Assembly: GCA_036850905.1 (NCBI GenBank)
Contig: CM072091.1
Location: 9,518,562-9,582,561, forward strand
Direction of reading: 5' to 3'
Length of the DNA stretch: 64,000 bases
Source: Luffa acutangula
Lineage: Eukaryota; Streptophyta; Magnoliopsida; Cucurbitales; Cucurbitaceae
A program made the position numbers and the translations under genes. Of the stretch, positions 54,709 through 64,000 are shown one piece after another (position 1 is the stretch's first letter; the number at the start of each line of letters is the position of its first letter). Under the pieces are notes generated by a model. The model was not told the DNA's origin and ran no database searches. It saw nothing but the letters and a program-made list of their open reading frames with translations.

Positions 54709-57700
54709 ATGGTGAAAGAAAATGCTTTCAAAGGCTATCCATCGGAGGATCCACACAATCACCTAAGATCATTTTTGGATATCTGTGGAACGGTAAAAAT
54801 AGGAGGAGTCAGCTCTGACGCTATTCGTTTACAATTGTTTCCACTTTCTTTGCAAGATAGGGCTAGAGATTGGGTAGACTCATTAACTTCAAATAGCATT
54901 CTTAGTTGGGATGATTTAGTCAAAGCTTTTCTTACAAAGTTTTTCCCATTAGCCAAAATTACCAAGCTTAGAACTGAAATTGGAACATTTAAAAAATTCA
55001 AGGAAGAGCAATTGTATGAAGCTTGGGAAAGATACAAGGATTTGTTAAGGAAATGCCCACAACACGAATACCCTGATTGGCTTCAGATACAATTTTTCTA
55101 CAATGGGTTAAAAGGGGATTTTAAGACAATTCTTGACACTGCAGCTGGAGAAAGCTTTTTAGCCAAAACTGTCAAAGATGCTCGAATCCTAGTAGAAGAA
55201 TTGTCCTTAACAAGTTATCAGTGGCAGTCGGAGCAACCAGAGTCCAAAATTAAGGAGAAATCATGTGAGAATGAAGAAGTAAGTGCTTTAAGGTTGCAAG
55301 TCGAAGCTCTAACCAAGGTTCTAACCCAGCTTACAGGGACAAATATTCCAAAATTTTCCAAGGTTAAAATGGAGCCTAAACTTGAGAAAATAGTTCAAGA
55401 AAAGAAAAACCCTTTGAAGGAAATGCTAGGCAATTTCATAAATGAGACTAGGAATTTATCAGTAAAACAAGATATTGTCATTAGTAAGATGGAAGCAAAA
55501 ATAAATCAAATGACAGTATTTATGAAGGAGATCCAACAAGGAAATTTATCCAAAGTCGTCACCATGGACCCACAAGAGCAATGCCCTGCCATATCTCTCA
55601 GAAGTGGGAAGCAGTTGAAAGAAGCTGAAAGAAAAGAAGAAACAAAGCCTAGAACTAGAAGGATATTAGAAGAGGATAATGAAAACAAACCAGAGGAAGA
55701 GACAGCACAGCCAGTGCCAGATAAGTCTTCTGATTCTATTCCTTTAGTTCTTAATCAAATTCCATATCCTCAGAGATTTCAAAAGAAAAAATTGGATGCT
55801 GAATTTTCAAAATTTCTTGATATTTTTAAACAGCTCCATATTAACATTCCTTTTACTGATGCTTTGGAACAAATGTCACACTATGCCAAGTTTATGAAGG
55901 AAATCTTATCAAAGAAAAGAAAGTTCGAGAATCATGAGACAGTGAATATGACAGCCGAGTGCAGTGCCATAATCCAGAAACATCTACTGCCAAAATTAAA
56001 GGATCTAGGGAGTTTTACTCTTCCGTGTACTGTTGGTAGTTTGTTTATAAAAAAAGCTTTGTGCGATTTAGGGGCAAGTATAAACCTAATGCCATTCAGT
56101 GTTTACAGGAAACTTGGTTTGGGGGAATTAAAGTCAACTACAATTGTTCTACAATTGGCAGATCGTTCAATGACATACCCTAAAGGTGTGTTAGAGGATG
56201 TTCTGATCAATGTTGACAAATTCATATTCCCTGCGGACTTTGTAGTTCTAGACATGGAAGAAGACCCCGAAGTCCCAATCATTCTTGGGAGACCGTTTTT
56301 AGCAACCGCTCGCGCCTTGATTGAGGTACAGAAAGGAACCCTGACTCTCAGAGTTGAAGATGACGAGGTAGTCTTCAACCTTTTTAATGCATTGAAACAC
56401 CCAGAAGAGGTTAGTTCTTGTTTTTCGATTGATTCAGTTGACACTATTATCAATGCATGTGTAGAGTCAGAGTCTCCTGCTGATCAATATGAAATAAGCA
56501 TGCCTGGCGTATTTGGAGATGAATTAATAGATATTAATCAGGAAAATGCTTTAATTAACAGATCTGTAGGAAGGGAAGAGAAATTATCATTAGATATATG
56601 TGCTCAAATTGATAACCCTTCCCCTGAATTAAAACAATTGCCTGCTCACCTACGTTATGCTTTCTTAGGAGAATCTTCTACTTTTCCAGTTATCATTTCT
56701 GCTGATTTAAGTAAAGTAGAAGAGGAAAAATTGTTAGATGTGTTAAAAAAACATAAATCTGCCTTAGGTTGGTCCATTAGTGATATTAAAGGTATTAGTC
56801 CTTCAATTGTCATGCATAAAATCTTAATGGAGGATGCCTTTAATCCAACAGTAGAACACCAAAGAAGATTAAATCCAGCTATGAAGGAAGTGGTAAAAGC
56901 CGAGGTGTTAAAATTATTGAATGCAGGAATTATTTATGCAATATCTGACAGCCCTTGGGTGAGTCCTGTTCAAGTAGTGCCTAAGAAAGGGGGGATGACT
57001 GTTATTAAGAATGAGAAAAATGAGTCAATATCTACTAGGACAGTCACTGGTTGGCGCGTGTGTATTGATTATAGGAAGTTAAACAAAGCCACTAGAAAAG
57101 ATCATTTCCCCCTCCCCTTTATCGATCAAATGCTTGATAGGTTAGCAGGGTATCCGTATTATTGTTTTCTGGATGGTTATTCGGGCTATAATCAAATCGC
57201 GATTGCGCCCGAAGACCAAGAGAAAACAACATTCACGTGTCCCTATGGCACTTATGCTTTCCGGCGTATGCCATTTGGACTATGTAATGCTCCAGCTACC
57301 TTTCAACGTTGTATAATGGCCATATTTTCAGACTTTGTAGAAGAGATTATGGAGGTATTTATGGATGATTTCTCTGTTTTTGGTTCATCCTTTGATAACT
57401 GTTTGCATAATCTCTCTCGTGTTTTGCAAAGATGCCAAGAGACTAACCTTGTTTTAAATTGGGAAAAATGCCATTTTATGGTGAAAGAGGGGATAGTCTT
57501 AGGCCACAAAGTGTCTGAAAAGGGTTTGGAAGTTGATAAAGCCAAGATTTCTACTATTGAACAACTTCCTTCACTCATTAATGTTAAAGGAGTTCGTAGT
57601 TTCTTAGGCCATGCAGGGTTTTATAGGCGTTTTATAAAAGATTTTTCAAAAGTTGCTAAACCCCTGTGCCATTTGCTTGAAAAGGATGCTCCATTTGTGT

Positions 57701-57849
57701 TTTCAAAAGAATGTTTGCTAGCGTTTAATCTTTTGAAAGAAAAATTGATTTCTGCACCTATCATTGTTGTTCCTGACTGGAGTCAACCATTTGAAATCAT
57801 GTGCGATGCTAGTGATTATGCTTTGGGAGCTGTCTTAGGGCAACGTTGA
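54709..57849 (+). CDS. Athila-like gag-protease-RT (1046 codons, ends at nonsense codon)
   Basis: Gag starts at ATG 54583 (MADQEDKAIRDYFLPEF) but meets TGA at 54649; the same frame reopens and has ATG 54709. Domains: gag ~9-190 (GYPSEDPHNHLRSFLDIC; LQDRARDWVDSL; KCPQHEYPDWLQIQFFYNGL), linker ~190-430, protease with CDLGASINLMP (Asp ~452) and IILGRPFLATARALIEV, RT ~700-960 with GWRVCIDYRKLN, CFLDGYSGYNQI and intact FMDDF (~884-888), FLGHAGFYRRFIKDFS, then the start of RNase H (MCDASDYALGAVLGQR, Asp ~1033). It stops at TGA 57847-57849 where the sister copy reads QRRDKFF, so CGA-to-TGA is likely. As in relatives, no CCHC knuckle is obvious. This would make gag, protease and RT but only a stub of RNase H. 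Confidence 0.92.
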   Translation: MVKENAFKGYPSEDPHNHLRSFLDICGTVKIGGVSSDAIRLQLFPLSLQDRARDWVDSLTSNSILSWDDLVKAFLTKFFPLAKITKLRTEIGTFKKFKEEQLYEAWERYKDLLRKCPQHEYPDWLQIQFFYNGLKGDFKTILDTAAGESFLAKTVKDARILVEELSLTSYQWQSEQPESKIKEKSCENEEVSALRLQVEALTKVLTQLTGTNIPKFSKVKMEPKLEKIVQEKKNPLKEMLGNFINETRNLSVKQDIVISKMEAKINQMTVFMKEIQQGNLSKVVTMDPQEQCPAISLRSGKQLKEAERKEETKPRTRRILEEDNENKPEEETAQPVPDKSSDSIPLVLNQIPYPQRFQKKKLDAEFSKFLDIFKQLHINIPFTDALEQMSHYAKFMKEILSKKRKFENHETVNMTAECSAIIQKHLLPKLKDLGSFTLPCTVGSLFIKKALCDLGASINLMPFSVYRKLGLGELKSTTIVLQLADRSMTYPKGVLEDVLINVDKFIFPADFVVLDMEEDPEVPIILGRPFLATARALIEVQKGTLTLRVEDDEVVFNLFNALKHPEEVSSCFSIDSVDTIINACVESESPADQYEISMPGVFGDELIDINQENALINRSVGREEKLSLDICAQIDNPSPELKQLPAHLRYAFLGESSTFPVIISADLSKVEEEKLLDVLKKHKSALGWSISDIKGISPSIVMHKILMEDAFNPTVEHQRRLNPAMKEVVKAEVLKLLNAGIIYAISDSPWVSPVQVVPKKGGMTVIKNEKNESISTRTVTGWRVCIDYRKLNKATRKDHFPLPFIDQMLDRLAGYPYYCFLDGYSGYNQIAIAPEDQEKTTFTCPYGTYAFRRMPFGLCNAPATFQRCIMAIFSDFVEEIMEVFMDDFSVFGSSFDNCLHNLSRVLQRCQETNLVLNWEKCHFMVKEGIVLGHKVSEKGLEVDKAKISTIEQLPSLINVKGVRSFLGHAGFYRRFIKDFSKVAKPLCHLLEKDAPFVFSKECLLAFNLLKEKLISAPIIVVPDWSQPFEIMCDASDYALGAVLGQR

Positions 57850-59514
57850 GATAAGTTCTTTAGGGCGATTTATTATGCAAGTAGAACTCTAGATAGTGCT
57901 CAGCAAAACTACACTACTACAGAAAAGGAGATGCTTGCTGTTGTGTTCGCTTTCGATAAGTTTAGGCCCTATTTACTTGGTACAAAGGTTATAGTGCATA
58001 CTGACCACGCTGCTATTCGTTATTTGAGTAGTAAAAAGGATTCCAAGCCCAGACTCATAAGATGGATTCTGTTATTGCAAGAATTTGACTATGAGATCAA
58101 GGACAGAAAAGGTTGTGAGAATGTAGTCGCAGACCATTTGCCTCGAATAAAGCATGAAAAGAACATCGCAACCTTTCCCATTAAAGAAGTTTTTCCTGAT
58201 GAAAGGTTATATGCTGTTAAGACTTCTTTTCCTTGGTACGCCGATTTTGTAAATTTTCTTGCAGGAAAAGAAATACCTCCAGACTTAAATGCTCAGAAAA
58301 GAAAGAAGTTTTTCCATGATGTGAAGTCCTATCTGTGGAATGACCCATTTCTCTTTAAAGTATGTTCTGACCAAATCATTCGAAGGTGCATTCCAGTAGA
58401 AGAAGTAGGTAAGATTATACATGATTGCCATGCCTCTCCTTATGGTGGTCATTTTGGACCAACTCGTACTGCAGCAAAGGTACTCCAATCTGGTTTTTAT
58501 TGGCCTACTTTATTTAAAGATTATTATACCTTCGTGAGAACATTTGATAGATGTCAAAGGTCAGGTAATATTTCTAGACGCCATGAAATGCCTCTAACAC
58601 CTATTCTCGAAGTTGAACTTTTTGATGTGTGGGGCATGGACTTTATGGGCCCTTTTCCCTCTTCCAATGGATACTCGTACATCTTAGATGCTGTTGATTA
58701 CATATCTAAATGGGTAGAGGCAGTAGCCACTAAGACTAATGATGCACGTGTTGTGTTACGTTTTCTGCATAAAAATATTTTCACTAGATTTGGCACACCA
58801 CGAGCTATAATTAGTGATGAGGGGTCTCATTTTTGCAATAAATTGTTTGAATCATTACTTAGGAAATATGGTGTCAAGCATAAGACTTCTTTAGCTTATC
58901 ATCCCCAGACTAACGGTCAAGCTGAGATTTCTAACAGGGAGATTAAGCAAATTCTGGAGAAGACAGTTCGTATCAATAGGAAGGACTGGGCATACAAGTT
59001 GGACGATGCTTTGTGGGCCTACCAGACAGCTTTCAAAACTCCAATCGGTACATCCCCGTATCGATTAGTGTATGGTAAGGCCTGTCACCTGCCTGTGGAA
59101 CTTGAGCACAAAGCATACTGGGCTATCAAGAAGCAGAACTTGGACGCGGAGAAGGCTGGGGAACAACGTCTTCTGCAGCTCAACGAATTAGAAGAATTTA
59201 GGAGCCAGGCGTATGAAAACACAAAAATCTATAAGGAAAGAACCGCAAGATGGCACGATCATATAATCCAGAAACGTTCTTTTGAGCCAGGGCAGCAAGT
59301 TCTTCTATTCAATTCTCGATTGCGATTATTCCCAGGAAAATTGAAGTCAAGATGGTCCGGTCCATTCATAATCAAGGAAGTATCCCCATATGGACCAATT
59401 GAATTAATGGATAACAGCGGGTTAACTTTTAAAGTCAATGCTCAAAGAGTGAAGCACTATTGTGGATTCGAAGAGCGCAAGGTCGAAAAAATGATTTTGA
59501 CGGATCCAGGGTGA
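57850..59514 (+). pseudogene. Athila-like RNase H and integrase after the nonsense codon
   Basis: The frame continues directly from the TGA: DKFFRAIYYASRTLDSAQQN, TEKEMLAVVFAFDKFRPYLL and HTDHAAIRYL (RNase H E and D), ENVVADHLPRI; then integrase: HDCHASPYGGHFGPTRTAAK, FDRCQRSGN, core D in VWGMDFMGPFPS, D in ISDEGSHFCN, E in SNREIKQILEKTV, and the C-terminal GPFIIKEVSPYGPIELMD. An internal ATG at 57931 gives 527 codons. The finger that should read CDxCQ reads FDRCQ (codon 58543-58545), removing a zinc ligand. Otherwise open to the stop at 59514. It could only be made by readthrough or reinitiation. Confidence 0.9.
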
Positions 59515-60719
59515 CCAAGCCCCGTCTAGCTCAGGACGTTAAACAAGCGCTTCTTGGGAGGCAACCCAAGCTGTTTAAGTTTTTGTAGATTTTAATTTAG
59601 TTTATGTGTTGATCCTAATGCTCCTTTGAGATCAATCCTTGTGCAGGAAGCTCGTAAATTCCTACCTGGCTTCTCATTCTTTCCTCGGACGAAAATTCAA
59701 GACGTTCGGATTCTCTCACATTTTCAGGGCAGTATCGATCTCTCTTTATCTGGTTAAATGTTCTTACATCGGGGACAATGTATATTTTAAGTTGGGGGGG
59801 GGGGAGATTTGCTCCGCTTAGGTTTTGCGTAAGTAATGCTTATGATGAGCTAAATGCATACCGATGATGATGACGTCTGATGACTTGCTTTTAGCCATGA
59901 TTCTCTCTTATTGTAACAAATTTGGAAGCATGTCTAAATTCAAGAAAATTTAAAATTTTTCTTTGATCCCCTTGCAAAGTATGATGATTCACTTGTTTTA
60001 TTATGATTTTGAAAGGCTAGATAAAAGTTATATGCTTTGGAAGTTTGTTGTCACTCCGATAGGTGTAAAGTTTGTCTAGATAGCTTTCTTGCATAATAGT
60101 TAGTAATACTGAGCTTTGGGAAAAAGAAATGATTTGACCAAAAAAAAAAAGGGGAGAGAAAAAGAATTGCTCCACTTTCTTGATAGCGTTAGTAACCAGG
60201 GGCATTCATGACACCCATCGTTTGCCTTTGCATGAAAGCGCTGGAAGGGAATGAGCATGTCTCAGCAGCCTGAAAGATGAGACGCTCGTGGTTGGATGCT
60301 TTCATCACCAATGTTGGCAAGCCAGAACGAAGGCGCTTCATCTAAAGGGTTCTTCCAAAAATATATATATATATATATATATATATTTTGGGCACCTTAG
60401 TAAGGTAGTGCTTGCTAGATATGTATGATGGCTAAAAGGGCGAGCTTTAGTGCCAGTGTAGGGGGAAGATGAATGGAGGAGTATATAAATGATTCCGGGC
60501 TAGTAAAGATTATGATAAGACAAATGATGATTCGTTTTTGCAAGGGAGGATAGGATTAAATTTTAAACTTCTTGATGGTTGAAAATGCTTACTTATTTGT
60601 TTCAATGGTTTGCATTTATGGCTATAAGCATTGAGGATAGAGTTGTTAGCATGTAAGTTATGGTGCATATGCATTACTTTATTTTGCTCGGGACTAGCAA
60701 AACTTTAAGTTTGGGGGTG
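59515..60719 (+). other. 3' untranslated region of the Athila-like element, with two polypurine-like tracts
   Basis: There is no env-like frame. It starts with GACGTTAAACAAGCGCTTCTTGGGAGGC, conserved in the derivative at 34620. An internal TTTAAGTTGGGGGG with 11 consecutive G (59794-59804) resembles the true polypurine tract TTTAAGTTTGGGGGTG at 60703-60719. A poly-A/AGGGGAGAG tract (60140-60160) and (AT)13 (about 60361-60386) are simple repeats. Confidence 0.75.
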
Positions 60720-62160
60720 TGATAACATGCAAAAATGTCATCATTTTTGCTATTAATTTTAGCTAGTTTTGTGCATGAATTGTGAAGCTTTAATGTATTT
60801 TTATGATGATTTTACAGAAAACCGAGTTCGAGAAGCAAAACTGAGATTTTAAAAGAATTTGGGTGAATTTGGAGACCTTTTTGGGCAATTTGAAGAACAA
60901 TCATTAAAGATCCAAGTCCTAAGGTCCAAAAAAGGAAGATAATTGAAGTGGGAGGCCCAAAAAACCCAAAAGATTGAAGAAAGGAGAAAAAAATCTGCAA
61001 ATAAAGCTTCTAGAAGGCCTAGCGTCGAGACGCTAGGACCGTAGCGTCTCAACGCTAGGTGGTTAGCAAAGCGCGTTCCAAAATCGCGACAGCGTCGCGA
61101 CGCTGTCTACGTAGCGTCGCGACGCTGCGACGACTTTTGCCCCAAGACAACAGGACATCACAGCGTCTCGACGCTGTCGACTTGTTCAGCAAGTAATTTC
61201 CAGCCCCTTTTCCAATAAAAAGCCCCCTCTCCCAAGGTGAAAATCATCCCATTTTTTTGGGGAGCTCTCCCCTAGCTCAATAGAGAGAAAAAGTGAGAAG
61301 AATTGTGAGGAAAAAGGTGGAATTGAGCGAGATTCCAAGGCTCGGGATTCGAGATGATCGGGACGGGAGCTTGGGATTAACTTATCGGTTATTTCTTCCT
61401 TACTTCTTTGTAATTCCTTATTTTAATTTGAGTTAGGCCTATGGATCAAGATCATTTTGGCACAATTATTTCCATTTCTGAGTAGATCTTGAGACCTAGG
61501 GTCGTTATTCTAGTTAATTGGATATTGTAGCACAATTACTTGGATTATGTAATGAATGTCTTCAAATTTCATCTATGCAATTTTTGCTTAATGCTTTTAA
61601 TCTCTTGATCATGGATTAATTGTTATGATGGTCTAAATTGATACTCGACAGAGAGAAATTAGATTAGATCCTAATTGCATGGCTAACGATTGCTTGGAAC
61701 ACGAGAGTGAAAGAGAATTGTTAGAAATTGATTATGAAGTTGCTTAATGCCATACTATGATTAACTAAGGAGATAGACACATAAATTAGTTATGTTAGTA
61801 TGAGATGTGGAGGAGCTTGAAAGAGAAATCCGCTTGTAATTACTTCTAGATTTATGGGATTGATGATTATTAGTTACATGCATCCATGTAATTGAGCTAC
61901 AAATCCAAGAAAGCTAGATAACACCCTAGGTCAAGTTCCCTTAATTGGATATTTCCGTTTTGTTATTGCATGTTTATTTTCATCAATTCCTTTAAATTTC
62001 CGCTTCATCATTCGAGTTGATCTTCTAAATAAAATTAAAACATGATGGTTCTTGGTACTTAATGGAATTAATTCAATTTCCCTGAGGATTCAATACCCGG
62101 TAATACTTACCGTTTTATATTACTTGTGACGACCCGTGCGCTTGTGGTAATCGCCCAACA
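60720..62160 (+). repeat. 3' LTR of the Athila-like element
   Basis: 1441 bp, same ends as the 5' LTR. It is 22 bp shorter, largely accounted for by the loss of one dyad unit at 61162. Other differences are scattered single bases (for example TTGCGGTAATC versus TTGTGGTAATC near the end). Confidence 0.95.
61021..61175 (+). promoter_or_regulatory. Five-dyad array in the 3' LTR
   Basis: Starts at 61021 and 61043, 61091 and 61113 (both pairs 22 bp apart), and a single dyad at 61162. The 5' LTR has a pair at this last position. Confidence 0.78.
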
Positions 62161-62165
62161 ACCTT

Positions 62166-62962
62166 CTAGATGACGACCCTCATACACTTTAGCCGAGAGA
62201 GCCTTCGTGAATGAATCAACAATATATCTTTAGATTTAATGTACTTGCTTGTCTTGCAATAGGCAAGTTCATATTTTGAACACCTTCCAAAATAGGCTTG
62301 AACTTCCTAAGTCATACTGTCTCTATCGCTGCTTCATAAGCAACTGCTTATCGGCCTATATCGTTGAGGCTGCAACAATGTCATACTATATCTCCTCTGT
62401 TAAGAGTGAACACGAATACTGATGTAGATTTCCTCAAATCTCTATCAGTTTGAAAATCTGTGTCAGTGTATCGTGTAAGGATCCAATCCTCAATGCGATA
62501 CACGAGCATATAGACCCTCGTTCTCCTAAGATACTGGAGGATGTACTTAACGGCTCTCCAGAGATCAATTTTTGGATTTGATTGATACTTACTGACAATC
62601 CCTACTGCATAGAGCTTATGTCTCAAGTCCTCAACATCTTGAGGTGTCTCAGGACATAGTTCTTTAGACAAAAGAATCCCATGCCTAAAAGGTAGTGAAC
62701 CCTTCTTGGAATTCTGCATCTTATATCTAACTAACATCTTGTAGATATAAGACACTTGAGACAAGGCCAGCTCAGCTTCTCCCAAATTTTCATTTGGAAA
62801 TGAGCTATTAGCCTCTTTTAATGTCAGTAAGATAACCTAGATCATTCCCAATGATTAGAATATCAATCATATACAACACTAAGTAAGCTACTGAACTATT
62901 GATGATTACTTGTAAACACAAGACTCATCAATGTTCTGATTAAAGCCAAAATATTTGGTCAC
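62166..62962 (-). pseudogene. Minus-strand copia RT and RNase H remnant
   Basis: Minus reading order: FGFNQNIDESCVYK (near 62950), a decayed catalytic region, LGEAELALSQVSYIYKMLVR, MQNSKKGSLPFRHGILLSKE, YILQYLRRTRVYMLVYRIED, TRYTDTDFQTDRDLRKSTSV, FTLNRGDIV then a stop, and further RNase H text (AVAYEAAIETV, LRKFKP) with stops. It aligns with 48640-49640 of the plus-strand element and continues across the Athila insertion at 52952-52727. The YVDD box is frameshifted or degraded. Confidence 0.85.
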
Positions 62963-63434
62963 TGTTGGGCTCCTAGAGTGAGTAAAAATATGGTATGAAA
63001 CACTCTAGAACTCTGTGCAAGTATACACAGTCCACAACAAGTAATAAGTATTATCAATCCAAGGCTTGAACTAGCTTCCACTTTATCTATTTTGTATAAT
63101 TCTTTAATGGTTTCAAAAAAGGTAAAAATGTTTGGTTTTTGTAGGAATAATGCTGAAGCAAAAGAAATGACAGAACAACAAGTAAACAAATAGGCAGACA
63201 GATTAGAGACAGGCGCTGGTTAGGTTTTAGTAATTGTTTTAAAAGATGCTCTAGCAATATTATTGATCATGCAAACTCTCGCAGTATTATTAGCGGATTC
63301 CTCCCAGAACTCCGGATTTTTTAGAATGTGTTTCAACCCCAATGAAGTACGACCGATCAAGCACTAGGCAACTGGCTATCTCTAGCTCAGTCACTGACGT
63401 TCACCAGTACACAATGATCGTAGTGTGATTAATC
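62963..63434 (-). mobile_element. Partial LTR of the 7144-8353 family, interrupted by a CACTA element
   Basis: Plus text TGTTGGGCTCCTAGAGTGAG and onward is the reverse of the end of the LTR at 7144-8353 (ACTCTAGGAACCCAACA). It follows that LTR base by base through CTCAGTCACTGACGTTCACC to GATTAATC, where CACTACAAG begins. The remainder lies beyond the CACTA element, outside the window. The flanking copia RT sequence shows it inserted into that remnant. Confidence 0.82.
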
Positions 63435-64000
63435 CACTACAAGAAAAATCACATACGATAGCATTCAAAAAACGCTATCGTAAGGCTACGATAGCGTTTT
63501 ATGAAACGCTGTCGTAGCCCATGTTATTGAAAGTCTGAGACTTTTAATAGCGTTTTTTTACCGCTGTCGAAATCGTTGTAGAAAGTCTATTTTTATTGCG
63601 TTATTTTAATGTTATGGAAATTTTTCATAGCGTTGGAAAAAACGCTATGATTTCTCTTTAATAACGTTTTTTATAGCTGTGAAAAAACGCTATAAAAGAC
63701 ATATTATAGCGTTTTTACCATGTTGTTGTAGCCGATGTTATCGAAAGTCTCTAACTTTTTATAGCGTTTTTTCAATGCTATTGAAAACGCTATAAAAAGT
63801 CTATAATGACATAGCGTTTTCAATAGCATGGAAAAAACGCTATAAAAATAACGCTATAAAAAGTCTATTTTTATTGCGTTATTTTAATGTCATGGAAACT
63901 TGTCATAGCATTGAAAAAACACTATGATTTCTCTTTAATAGCATTTTTTTCATAGCCATGAAAAAACGCTATAAAAGACATATCATAGCATTTTTAGACA
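63435..64000. mobile_element. Terminal region of a CACTA (En/Spm) transposon
   Basis: CACTACAAGAAAAATC is the canonical plant CACTA terminus. It breaks the LTR after GATTAATC, with ATC as the candidate 3-bp duplication. The 566 bp seen are dense in subterminal repeats (AACGCTAT and ATAGCGTT in both orientations, about 20 copies), the type of motif bound by TNPA-like proteins. A ~274-bp block is duplicated in tandem (63583-63717 versus 63857-64000). The transposase genes and far end are outside the window. Confidence 0.9.

Larger units (their letters stand above)
52953..62160 (+). mobile_element. Near-intact Athila-like Ty3/gypsy retrotransposon, 9.2 kb
   Basis: Complete architecture: 5' LTR 52953-54415, tRNA-Asp PBS 54422-54439, gag-pol 54583-59514, polypurine tract before 60720, 3' LTR 60720-62160, and a perfect 5-bp target duplication ACCTT (52948-52952 and 62161-62165). 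The LTRs differ by only about 15-20 changes by eye plus one 22-bp length difference, so insertion was recent. Two nonsense codons (54649 and 57847) and one lost integrase Cys are the visible damage. There is no env-like ORF in the 1.2 kb after pol. Confidence 0.95.

Noticed and set aside
59639..59821. Env-like ORF after pol in the Athila-like element
   Set aside because: Only 60 codons, no signal peptide or membrane segment, and it runs into the G tract; there is no counterpart in the derivative.
6281..61175. GAGACG/CGTCTC strings in the dyads look like type IIS cloning sites
   Set aside because: They lie inside LTRs and leaders with natural variation and target duplications, with no vector sequence nearby. 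The resemblance is coincidental.
63435..64000. A link between CACTA AACGCTAT repeats and LTR AGCGTC dyads through the shared AGCGT core
   Set aside because: Only five bases are shared, spacing and symmetry differ, and the CACTA motif is explained as its own subterminal repeat.
63443..64000. CRISPR-like array at the right edge
   Set aside because: Repeats are short, occur in both orientations and have no regular spacers. They are CACTA subterminal motifs in a plant genome.

Overview
The window reads as nuclear chromatin of a flowering plant, probably a dicot. It holds Ty1/copia and Ty3/gypsy LTR retrotransposons with plant-type primer-binding sites, Mutator-like and CACTA DNA transposons, tRNA-derived SINEs, and a host gene whose promoter carries plant telo-box and site II motifs. 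I suspected a cucurbit but cannot prove it from sequence alone. Protein-coding host content is very low: one confident gene, the ribosome-biogenesis factor PNO1 at about 26.8-28.1 kb on the minus strand.

Layout. 1-9.5 kb: the 5' half of a minus-strand Athila-like gypsy element (gag-pol open from 4918 to the window edge, PBS, LTR 5345-6665). It abuts an older Athila remnant that has a solo LTR in it (7144-8353). 9.5-19.2 kb: a Ty1/copia LTR and leader fused to a decayed Ty3/gypsy gag-pol. The gypsy RT gene is split by a solo copia LTR, which is itself split by a second solo LTR of the same family in the opposite orientation. 19.3-19.9 kb: an LTR fragment. 19.9-33.1 kb: an AT-rich gene island without long retrotransposons, holding two plain Mutator-like elements, two SINEs, a Pack-MULE-like element with a captured RING-H2 fragment, and PNO1. 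33.2-38.6 kb: a minus-strand gag/protease-only Athila derivative split by a solo copia LTR. 38.6-51.6 kb: a long Ty1/copia element with both LTRs and a decayed pol, holding two gypsy solo LTRs. 51.6-63.4 kb: a minus-strand copia remnant cut by a young, nearly intact Athila-like element (52953-62160, 5-bp target duplication ACCTT). 63.4-64 kb: the end of a CACTA transposon sitting in another LTR.

Six solo LTRs have perfect 5-bp target duplications, so the order of insertion can be read directly. The most unusual signal is a GC-rich module of 14-bp dyads (AGCGTC-NN-GACGCT and close variants). They usually come in pairs with starts 22 bp apart. They lie just upstream of the TATA box in several gypsy LTRs and again in the untranslated leader of unrelated copia elements. 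I do not know a described system that matches it; it is reported as the main finding.

All family names rest on motifs read by eye; no database search was possible.
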